A DNA stretch of 64,000 nt from positions 2,294,001-2,358,000 of the forward strand of contig NZ_JAJDFX010000002.1 of assembly GCF_024704385.1 (NCBI RefSeq), written 5' to 3'. The notes under the pieces were generated by a model. It saw only the letters and a list, made by a program, of their open reading frames with translations, was not told the DNA's origin and made no database searches. Origin of the DNA: Cellulomonas sp. P24. Its GTDB lineage: Bacteria > Actinomycetota > Actinomycetes > Actinomycetales > Cellulomonadaceae. The first letter of the stretch is position 1, and each line of letters starts with the position of its first letter. Both the position numbers and the translations under genes were made by a program. Of the stretch, positions 10,430 through 18,300 are shown piece after piece.

Positions 10430-12781
10430 CTACGCGAGCGTCGCGCGGACGGCTCGGGTGGCCTCGATGATGTGCTCGAGCGAGGGCGTGACCTCCTCGT
10501 ACCGGCGGGTCTTGAGGCCGCAGTCCGGGTTCACCCACACCTGGCGCACGTCGATCGACCCGACGGCCGAGCGCAGGAGCTCCTCGACCTCGCCCTCGGA
10601 CGGCACGCGCGGCGAGTGGATGTCATAGACCCCCGGGCCGATCCCGCGCGGGTAGCCCGCCCCGGCGATGTCCCCGAGGATCTCCATCTTCGAGCGGGCC
10701 GCCTCGATCGAGGTGACGTCCGCGTCCAGACCGTCGATCGCGCCGATGATCTCGCCGAACTCCGAGTAGCACAGGTGCGTGTGGATCTGCAGGTCCTCCC
10801 GCACGCCGGCCGTCGCGAGCCGGAACGACGCCACCGACCAGTCGAGGTACGCCGGCTGGTCCGCCGCGCGCAACGGCAGCAGCTCACGCAGCGCCGGCTC
10901 GTCGACCTGGATCACCGGGATGCCCGCGGCCTCGAGGTCGCCGATCTCGTCCCGCAGCGCGAGCGCCACCTGGTTGGCGGTGTCCCCGAGCGGCTGGTCG
11001 TTCCGCACGAACGACCACGCCAGGATCGTCACCGGACCCGTGAGCATGCCCTTGACCGGCTTGTCCGTGAGCGACGCCGTGTAGGTGGTCCAGTCGACGG
11101 TGATCGGCGCCGGGCGCGACACGTCGCCCCACAGGATCGGCGGGCGCACGCAGCGCGACCCGTAGGACTGCACCCAGCCGTTCTGCGTGACGGCGAACCC
11201 GTCGAGGTTCTCCGCGAAGTACTGCACCATGTCGTTGCGCTCGGGCTCGCCGTGCACGAGGACGTCGAGGCCGATCTCCTCCTGGAGCTCGACCACGCGC
11301 TTGATCTCGGCGCGCATCTCGGCCTCGTACTGCTCGGTCGTGATCTCGCCCTTGGCGTGCGCGGCGCGTGCCTTGCGGATCTCCGGGGTCTGGGGGAACG
11401 AGCCGATCGTCGTCGTCGGCAGCGGCGGCAGGTGCAGCCGCTCCTGCTGTGCCGCCGCACGGGCCGCGTAGTCGCCGCGGTGGAAGTCCGCGTCGGTCAG
11501 GCCCGCAAGGCGTGCCCGCACCTCCGGACGCACGACGCCCGGCGCGGTCGTCCGGTTCGCGAGCGAAGCAGCCGACGCGGCGAGCTCGGCGGCCACCACC
11601 GCACGACCCTCCGCGAGCCCCTTCGCGAGCACCGCGACCTCAGCAACCTTCTGGTCGGCGAAGGCGAGCCAGCCGCGCAGGGTCGGGTCGAGGTTCGGCT
11701 CGTCCTCGACGTCGTGCGGGACGTGCAGCAGCGACGTCGACGTCCCGGCGAGGATGCGGGACTCCGGGCCGGCCAGCGCCTGCAGCGCCTCCAGGGTGTC
11801 GAGAGCGGCCCCGAGGTCGGCGCGCCAGACGTTGTGGCCGTCGATCACGCCGCCGACCACGGTCTTGCCGGCCAGACCGGCGACGGGACCGGTGGGAAGC
11901 GTGCCGCGCACCAGGTCGAGCGTGAGGCCCTCGACGTCGGTCGCCGCGAGCACCGGGAGCGCGTCGCCGAGACCGCCGTACGGCGCGCCGACGAGGATCG
12001 CCGGTCGGGCCGGACGCGCGAGGTCCGTCGCCAGCGCGGCGTACGCCTCGGTGAGTGCGGCGTAGACGCGGTCGGCGGGCACGTCGATCGCGTCCGAGAC
12101 CAGCGCGGGCTCGTCGAGCTGCACCCACGTGGCACCGGCCGCAGCGAACGCCTCGAGGAGCTGGGCGTACACGGGCAGCAGGTCCGCGAGGCGGTCGAGC
12201 GGGACGAAGCCCTCCGGGGATCCCTCGGCGGCCTTCGCGAGGGCGAGGAAGGTCACCGGGCCGACGAGCACCGGTCGGGTCAGCACGCCCTCGGCCAGCG
12301 CCTCCGCGAACTCCCGCACCGGGCGGTCGTCGGCGAAGCGGAACACGGTGCCCGGGCCGATCTCCGGCACGAGGTAGTGGTAGTTCGTGTCGAACCACTT
12401 GGTCATCTCGGCGGGGAGGTCGTCGCCCGCGCCGCGCGCCACCGTCGAGTACCCGGCGAGGTCGAGGCGGCCGTCGGCGTCGGCCAGGCCGGCGAAGCGC
12501 GCCGGGATCGCGCCGACGACCGTCGCGGCGTCGAGCATGTGGTCGTAGAACGAGAAGGCCGACGGGATCGCCGGGACGTCGGTCCGCAGCCCGAGCTCGG
12601 CCAGGCGCGTGCGCGTCCGGCGACGCAGCTCGGTCGCGGTCGCCTCGACGTCGGCGGCCGTCGCCCTGCCGGCCCAGAAGGCCTCGATGGACTTCTTGAG
12701 CTCGCGCCGGGGCCCGACGCGCGGGTACCCGAGGACGGTGCCGGAACCCAGGTCGGGAACGGCGGTGGTGGTGTCGGTCAT
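10430..12781 (-). CDS. metE: cobalamin-independent methionine synthase
   Basis: 5-methyltetrahydropteroyltriglutamate-homocysteine methyltransferase (783 aa, normal for the family), the last step of methionine synthesis. It has the duplicated barrel. The N-terminal half begins GYPRVGPRRELKKSIEAFW. The C-terminal catalytic half carries the zinc ligands in IHTHLCYSEF (about H669, C671) and NPDCGLKTR (about C754), and TTTIGSFPQT at the inter-domain junction. It starts one base after the metF stop (TGACATG), so metF-metE are coupled. Both lie downstream of a SAM-I riboswitch, consistent with shut-off when SAM is plentiful. Confidence 0.97.
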   Translation of the reverse strand: MTDTTTAVPDLGSGTVLGYPRVGPRRELKKSIEAFWAGRATAADVEATATELRRRTRTRLAELGLRTDVPAIPSAFSFYDHMLDAATVVGAIPARFAGLADADGRLDLAGYSTVARGAGDDLPAEMTKWFDTNYHYLVPEIGPGTVFRFADDRPVREFAEALAEGVLTRPVLVGPVTFLALAKAAEGSPEGFVPLDRLADLLPVYAQLLEAFAAAGATWVQLDEPALVSDAIDVPADRVYAALTEAYAALATDLARPARPAILVGAPYGGLGDALPVLAATDVEGLTLDLVRGTLPTGPVAGLAGKTVVGGVIDGHNVWRADLGAALDTLEALQALAGPESRILAGTSTSLLHVPHDVEDEPNLDPTLRGWLAFADQKVAEVAVLAKGLAEGRAVVAAELAASAASLANRTTAPGVVRPEVRARLAGLTDADFHRGDYAARAAAQQERLHLPPLPTTTIGSFPQTPEIRKARAAHAKGEITTEQYEAEMRAEIKRVVELQEEIGLDVLVHGEPERNDMVQYFAENLDGFAVTQNGWVQSYGSRCVRPPILWGDVSRPAPITVDWTTYTASLTDKPVKGMLTGPVTILAWSFVRNDQPLGDTANQVALALRDEIGDLEAAGIPVIQVDEPALRELLPLRAADQPAYLDWSVASFRLATAGVREDLQIHTHLCYSEFGEIIGAIDGLDADVTSIEAARSKMEILGDIAGAGYPRGIGPGVYDIHSPRVPSEGEVEELLRSAVGSIDVRQVWVNPDCGLKTRRYEEVTPSLEHIIEATRAVRATLA

Positions 12782-12782
12782 G

Positions 12783-13766
12783 TCAGCCCCTTGAAGGAAT
12801 GGACGTGGACGGTGGTGCCTGGACCCGCGGCGCATCGGCCACGTCGGGAGCCGTCGGGGCCCCTCCGCCGAGGTGTGCACCCTCGAGCAGGTCAAGTGCG
12901 GCTTGGTGCGTGTTGAACGTGTAGATGTGGACGCCCGGGGCGCCACCGTCCAGCACGCGGGTGACGAGCTCCACGCTGGCACGGATGCCGACGCGGTGCC
13001 GGGCGACGGGGTCGTCCTCGGCGGCGAGCGTGGCGAGGAGGTCACGGGGGACCTCGACGCCGGTCAGCTCCTGAACCCGCAGCAGGCGGGCCGGGTCGGT
13101 GGTGGGGATGATCCCCGGGATGATCGGGATCGTCACGCCGGCCTCGCGAGCGGCCGCGACCATGTCCAGGTAGCACTCGGCGTCGAAGAACACCTGCGTG
13201 ATCGCGAAGTCCGCCCCCGAGGCCTGCTTGTCGAGCAGGGCCTGGATGTCCTGGTCGCGCGTGCTCCCGGCGCCGGCGTTGCCCCGCGGGAAGGCCGCGA
13301 CGGCAACGGACAGTGGGCGGACGGCGCCTCGCACCTTCTGGGACGGCGACCCGGCGGCGCGGCGCGACTCGATCTTGCGGAGCAGGGACACCAGGTCGCT
13401 CGCGGTGTGCAGGCCGTCCGGGTGCGGGTGCCAGTCGGGCTGACCGACGGGCGGGTCGCCGCGCAGGGCGAGGAAGGACCGCACCCCCTCGTCGAGGAAC
13501 TCCTCGACGACCTGGGTGATCTCCGCGCGCGAGACCCCGACGCAGGTCAGGTGGGCGATCGGGTTGAGCGACGTCTCGCGGAGCAGGCGGCGGACGAGCG
13601 CGCGCGTGGTGTACCGGGTGGCGCCGGACGCGCCGTAGGTGACGGAGACGAAGTCGGGGCGTGCGGTCGCGAGGGCCTCGATGGTGGCCCAGAGCTTCGG
13701 CGCCGCGTCCGGGTTGCGGGGCGGGAACAGCTCGAAGGAGACGGTGGGCCGGTCGACGGCGGTCAC
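12783..13766 (-). CDS. metF: methylenetetrahydrofolate reductase
   Basis: A flavin-dependent reductase (327 aa) converting 5,10-methylene-THF to 5-methyl-THF, the methyl donor for MetE. Motifs include VSFELFPPR near the N-terminus, FVSVTYGASG, HLTCVG, LALRGDPP, and the FDAECYLDMVAAAREAG region. The C-terminal 30 residues are a Pro/Ala-rich tail beyond the family's usual end. The best start is GTG 13766: no closer in-frame ATG exists. It overlaps the stop of a 25-aa leader ORF (GTGA). If the leader ATG at 13840 is the true start, one base would have to be missing here. Confidence 0.92.
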   Translation of the reverse strand: MTAVDRPTVSFELFPPRNPDAAPKLWATIEALATARPDFVSVTYGASGATRYTTRALVRRLLRETSLNPIAHLTCVGVSRAEITQVVEEFLDEGVRSFLALRGDPPVGQPDWHPHPDGLHTASDLVSLLRKIESRRAAGSPSQKVRGAVRPLSVAVAAFPRGNAGAGSTRDQDIQALLDKQASGADFAITQVFFDAECYLDMVAAAREAGVTIPIIPGIIPTTDPARLLRVQELTGVEVPRDLLATLAAEDDPVARHRVGIRASVELVTRVLDGGAPGVHIYTFNTHQAALDLLEGAHLGGGAPTAPDVADAPRVQAPPSTSIPSRG

Positions 13767-13840
13767 GGAGCTGCCACGGGCCGTGCCGGACGGCGGCCGG
13801 TGACCTGAGGGTCGCGGTCGTCGCGGGTAGCGCTGGACAT
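13763..13840 (-). CDS. 25-aa leader ORF overlapping metF start
   Basis: ATG 13840 has GGAG 6-7 nt upstream, and that site lies in the 3' strand of the riboswitch P1 helix. The frame runs 25 codons and stops at TGA overlapping the metF GTG. This would let SAM control metF through leader translation and coupling. Alternatively it is the real metF N-terminus put out of frame by an indel, although no homopolymer is present between 13766 and 13840. Confidence 0.4.
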   Translation of the reverse strand: MSSATRDDRDPQVTGRRPARPVAAP

Positions 13841-13841
13841 G

Positions 13842-13941
13842 GTGCACTCCATCGGTCCTGGCGGAAGCACCCACGCCCGCGGGGAAGGGGGTTGCTGCGA
13901 CGTCACCGAGCCAGGTCTCTCGGTCGCTCTGGATGGTGCCG
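13842..13941 (-). promoter_or_regulatory. SAM-I (S-box) riboswitch upstream of metF-metE
   Basis: Reading the minus strand: P1 5' strand CACCATCC, then GAGAGACCTGGCTCGGTGA, GTCGCAGCAACC, GGGTGCTTCC and the P1 3' strand GATGGAG. The blocks GCAACC and GGTGCT plus the preceding GAGAGACCTGGC are S-box core positions. The P1 3' strand contains the GGAG that would serve as ribosome site, so control may be translational. Confidence 0.85.
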
Positions 13942-13943
13942 GA

Positions 13944-13973
13944 ATCATAGGCAGCCGTATCAGCATGTGACAA
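13944..13973 (-). promoter_or_regulatory. strong promoter of metF-metE
   Basis: On the minus strand, -35 TTGTCA (13973-13968), 18-bp spacer, -10 TATGAT (13949-13944); each hexamer matches consensus at five of six. Transcription would start about 13937, exactly at the riboswitch P1. Confidence 0.8.
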
Positions 13974-14087
13974 CGCGTGCCCATATGGTGGACGTGCCGT
14001 CTCGACCTGCGGTCACGCCGCAGACTCCCCGGCGACCGTTCGACCCGGACCGTCGCCGGACATGCGTCGGGCGCAGGTCGGGCCCGG

Positions 14088-14148
14088 GTCAAGTGGAGCG
14101 AACTGCCACGACACGCCCGCGTGTCGGTGGCAGTTCGCTCCACTTGAC
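14088..14148 (+). repeat. palindromic repeat copy B (after tag)
   Basis: A 61-bp inverted repeat with ends GTCAAGTGGAGCGA / TCGCTCCACTTGAC, variable arm ACTGCCAC / GTGGCAGT, the same core GACACGCCCGCGTGTC, and one unpaired G on the right. It is 40 bp beyond the 3' end of tag. Confidence 0.92.
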
Positions 14149-14188
14149 AGGTGTCGGGACGGGGTCGGACGGGGTTGGGCCGGGAGGG

Positions 14189-14812
14189 CTACGGCGTGGC
14201 AGCGGGGCAGCCGACGAGGTGGTCGTCGACCAACCCGCACGCCTGCATCGCCGCGTACGCGGTCGTGGGGCCGACGAACTGGAACCCGGCGACCTTGAGG
14301 GCCCGGGCGAGGGCCGCCGACTCGGTCGTCTTCGCGGGGACGTTCGCCCACGTGACCGGGCGCGCGCGGGGGCCCGCCGGGGCGAAGGACCAGAACAGCT
14401 CGTCGAGCGTGCGCCCGGAGTCCCAGAGTGCGACCAGCGCGCGGGCGTTGGCGATCGTCGCCGCGACCTTGGCGCGATTCCGCACGATCCGGGCGTCCGA
14501 CAGCAGCCGGGCGACGTCGTCGTCCCCGAACGTCGCGACGACGCGCGGGTCGAAGCCCGCGAAGGCCTCGCGGAAGGCCGGACGCTTGCGCAGGATCGTG
14601 ATCCACGCGAGCCCCGACTGGAACGCCTCCAGGCTCATCCGCTCGAACAGCTCGTGCTCGCCGTGCACAGCGCGACCCCACTCGTGGTCGTGGTACGCCG
14701 CGTAGAGCGGGTCGCCGTCGCCGAAGCACCGACCGGTCGGGAGCGTGCCGGCGGCGCCGGGTGCATCCGGTGCGCTGGGCGCGCCCGGCATGTCCGAGGT
14801 GCCGGCTGTCAC
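14189..14812 (-). CDS. tag: DNA-3-methyladenine glycosylase I
   Basis: A base-excision repair enzyme (207 aa) that removes 3-methyladenine. It shows the Tag family pattern: YAAYHDHEWG, SLEAFQSGLAWITILRKR, DARIVRNRAK, LWSF, and GFQFVGPTTAYAAMQACGLVDDHLVGC. The zinc site is complete: Cys in GRCFGDGD, His in YHDHEWG, and the His and Cys of DDHLVGC. The first about 20 residues are a variable Pro/Ala/Gly-rich extension, so the start may be internal (MPGAP). Its start overlaps the upstream small gene by 4 bp, suggesting cotranscription. Confidence 0.94.
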   Translation of the reverse strand: MTAGTSDMPGAPSAPDAPGAAGTLPTGRCFGDGDPLYAAYHDHEWGRAVHGEHELFERMSLEAFQSGLAWITILRKRPAFREAFAGFDPRVVATFGDDDVARLLSDARIVRNRAKVAATIANARALVALWDSGRTLDELFWSFAPAGPRARPVTWANVPAKTTESAALARALKVAGFQFVGPTTAYAAMQACGLVDDHLVGCPAATP

Positions 14813-15003
14813 GAGACGCGCCGGGCCGTGATGCGGCCGGCCGCCACCGCCTCGTCGGACAGCGTGAGATCGCCGTCGTCCGCCGGTGCGGCGAGATCGA
14901 GCAGAGCGGCGTGGACAGCCATGAGGACCTCGGCGCTCGGGGGACCGGCCGGTGCGCCGGGAGTGACACGCACCGCTCCCGTGCGGCTGTCCAGCAGATC
15001 CAT
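14809..15003 (-). CDS. small hypothetical protein upstream of tag
   Basis: A 64-aa protein of unknown function, mostly helical by composition (PSAEVLMAVHAALLDLA). ATG 15003 is chosen because a consensus-like -10 TAATAT (15016-15011, minus strand) lies 7 nt before it, predicting a leaderless transcript. The frame is also open to ATG 15024 and GTG 15060. The stop overlaps tag's ATG by four bases, so it is probably a real cotranscribed gene. No domain recognised. Confidence 0.55.
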   Translation of the reverse strand: MDLLDSRTGAVRVTPGAPAGPPSAEVLMAVHAALLDLAAPADDGDLTLSDEAVAAGRITARRVS

Positions 15004-15081
15004 GACCCGGATATTACGACGCATGACGGACGAATCGGCCGTCCGACGCACGTCGATCACGCGATCAGCCGGCCCGACCGA

Positions 15082-15294
15082 TCACGTCGTGCCGCGCCGC
15101 CGCAACGGTGTGCGGAGCCTGCGCGGACGGGTCCACTGCCTGGGGATGCCGAAGAACGGGGTCGGCGGCGGCACCGGGACACGGTCGAGCCCCTCGCGCA
15201 CGGCCTCGAGGACCTCCTCGTTGGGGGGCTCCAGGGGTCCCTCGAGCGCACGCGCCGCCATGGCCACGTCGTCGGGCTCGGGGATGGAGGTCAT
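15082..15294 (-). CDS. small hypothetical protein
   Basis: A 70-aa protein of unknown function: an acidic N-terminal half with EPPNEEVLEAVREGLDRV, then a basic tail RPRRLRTPLRRRG. The central EVLEAV segment resembles EVLMAV in the next small gene, so the two may be diverged duplicates. A TACAGT hexamer lies just 5 nt before the ATG; no ribosome site is evident. It lies 80 bp downstream of it and on the same strand. Existence is moderately supported. Confidence 0.45.
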   Translation of the reverse strand: MTSIPEPDDVAMAARALEGPLEPPNEEVLEAVREGLDRVPVPPPTPFFGIPRQWTRPRRLRTPLRRRGTT

Positions 15295-15379
15295 ACGCCA
15301 CTGTAGGTCTCGGCGACCGGGACGCGAGCGGTGGACGAGGGAAATTCATCCACTCGGCTGAGGCGTCGTGCGGCAGGCG

Positions 15380-18300
15380 TCAGGACAGGGCGGTCAACGC
15401 TGTCCGGATCCGCTTCTCCGACACCGGGACGGGTGTCCCGAGCTGCTGGGCGAAGAAGCTGACGCGCAGCTCCTCGAGCATCCACCGGATCTCCGCCAGC
15501 CCGGCCGTCCGTGCGGCATCCGGTGCGGCCGCTGCCGCGGCAGCCCTCGCGTCGTCGTAGGCGTCCTGGAGCTCGTGCACGCGCCAGGCGAGCTCCGCGT
15601 CCCGGTTCGGGTTCTCGGTCGCCTTCGCCAGTCGCAGCCGCGCGGCGCGGAGGTAGCGGGCAAGGTGGGGGAGCCGTGCGGCGCCGACCTCGCTCACGAA
15701 CCCCGCGTGGACGAGCGCCGCCGACTGGTCACGGATGTCGGTGAGGGTGTTGAGGAGGGCCAGGCTCGTCGCGGCGCGGACCTCACCGTCCAGCTCACGT
15801 GCGACGCCGAGCACCGTGACGACGTCGCCGACCACGCGGTGCACCGCGTCCTCGAGCCCCGCGCGGACGGCCGTGCGTGCGGCGGTCCACGTCGCCAGGT
15901 CGCGCGGGTCGATGGGCGACCCTCCCGGTCCGGGCGCCGAGCCGGCGCCGAGCAGGACGTCGATCGCGGCGAGCTGGACGTCGGCCACGAGGTCGTCGGT
16001 GGTGCGGTACGGGCTCGCGGCGAGCGTGAGCGCCTGCGTCCCGGACCAGCGGGTCGTGACGCGTGGCGTCGACAGCCCGACGTCGAGCAGGAGGAGCCGG
16101 CGCACGCCGCGGTGGTGCTCGGCGGACGCCCGCACCTCGTCACCGAGGACCCGGAGAGCGACGGTGGCGGAGCCGTCGCGCGCCGGCTCCTCGACGAGCG
16201 CGGGGTACCCGTGGATCCGGTGTCCCGACGCGCCGGTCGTGGTGACCAGCGTCGGCAGCTCCGCGAGGTCCGGCGGCCACGTCCGCAGTCCCGTCCTCTC
16301 GATGATCCCCGTTCCCGCGCCCGCCTCCGCCTCTGCCTCCGCGACCGCGCCCGTCGAGTGGAGCGAACTGTCACCGACACGCGGGCGTGTCGTGACAGTT
16401 CGCTCCACTCGACCGGTTGGGGAGGGGGTGGTGGGCGACGGCGGCGCGGCCTCGGTGGAGGAGCGGACCGCCGACCGCACGGCCGAGCGGACCGCGACCC
16501 GCACCGCGTCCTCGTTGCGCGCAGCGAGCTGCCGCTGCAGCGCGAGGAGGCTCTTGCCCTCCTCGACGACGACCGACGTCCCGGCGCGCTCCTGCTCGAC
16601 GCGGAACGTCATGCGCAGGTGCGCCGGCAGCCGCTCGTCGTCCCACGCGTCGGCGGGGATCTCGACCCCGCGCAGAGCGCGCACGGCCGCCGCGACGTCG
16701 TCGTGCAGGGACGTCGCCATGTCCCCGGCACGGACGGTGTCCACCCACGACGGCAGGTTCGCGGACATCCACGCGACGATCTCGCGGGCGACGTCGGGCG
16801 CCGGCACGAGCTGCACGCGGACGGACTTCGGGAGCGACCGGATCAGCGCCGTGACGAGCTCGGCCTGCAGACCGGGCACCATCCGGTCGAAGCCCTCGGG
16901 CCGGACCCGGTTCAGGACGACCAGCGGGACGTGGACCGTCACACCGTCGGCGTCGGTCCCAGGCTGGAACTGGTAGCTGAGCGGCAGCTCGAGATCACCC
17001 TGCGGCCACAGCGACGGGAACTGCGACTCGTCGACCTCCTCGACCTCCTCCGGCAGGAGCAGGTCGAGGGTGAACGACAGCAGCGACGGGTCGCTGCGGC
17101 GTGCGGTCTTCCACCACGTGTCGAAGTGCCGGGCCGAGACGACGTCGGCCGGGATCCGCTCGTCGTAGAAGTCGAACAGCACCTCGTCGTCGACCACGAG
17201 GCCGCGTCGTCGGGCCTTGGCCTCGAGCCGCTCCGCCTCGGCGAGCAGCTCGAGGTTGTCGTGGAAGAACGCGTGGTGCGTCGTCCACTCGCCCTCGACC
17301 AGCGCGTGCCGGATGAACAGCTCCCGCGCGTGGGCCGGGCCGACCTTCGCGTACAGGACCCGCCGCTGCGTGACGATCGGCACGCCGTACAGCAGCACCT
17401 TCTCGTAGGCCATCGCGGCCCCCTGCTTGGTGGACCACGCCGGCTCCGAGTACGTGCGCTTGACCAGGTGCGACGCGAGCTCCTCGGCCCACTCCGGCTG
17501 GATCCGCGCGACGTCGCGCCCCCACAGCCGTGACGTCTCCACGAGCTCCCCCGCCATCACCCACGCCGGGGGCTTCCGGGCGAGACCGGACCCGGGGAAG
17601 ATCGCGAACCTGGCACCCCGCGCGCCCAGGTACTCGTTGCGCGTCTGCCGCCTGGCCGCCCCCTTGGCGTCCGGCGCCGAACCGCCCCGCGCACCGACGC
17701 GCACCTCGGTGACCTCCTGCATGCCGATCTGCGAGAGGAGACCGGCGAGCAGGGACTGGTGGATGCGGTCGGAGTCCCACGACAGGCGGCGGTCCGGCTC
17801 GGCATCGGTGCCCCGCGGCCGCTTGCCACCGGGCGCCGCGGGCGACGTGCCGGTGCCGGCGGGCGTGCCGCGCGTCGTCGCGGAGGCGGCCGCCTGCTCG
17901 GCGGTGAACGCGGCGGCCCCCGGCGCCGAGCGACGGACCGTGCCCGACGCCGGCCCGCTCGACACGGTCGCGCGGGCCCCCGGGGGCGCACCGTGATCCC
18001 GAGCGGCTTGGCCATCTCGCGCAGCTGCGTGACGACGTCCTGCCACTCGCGCAACCGCAGGTAGTTGAGGAACTCCGCCCGGCACATCCGACGGAACGCG
18101 CTGCCGGAGAGCTCGCGCTGCTGCTCCTTCACGTACTCCCAGAGATTCAGGTAGCTCAGGAAGTCCGACGTCGGGTCGTTGAAGCGGGCATGGGCCTGGT
18201 CCGCCTGCGCGCGCTGCTCGGCCGGGCGTTCGCGCGGGTCCTGGATCGACAGCGCAGCCGCGATGATCATGACCTCGCGGGCGACGTCCCTCCGCCCGCC

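Noticed and set aside
13767-13973. Upstream extension of metF to an ATG at 13973
   Set aside because: It would translate the promoter and the SAM riboswitch, and the extension has no MetF similarity.
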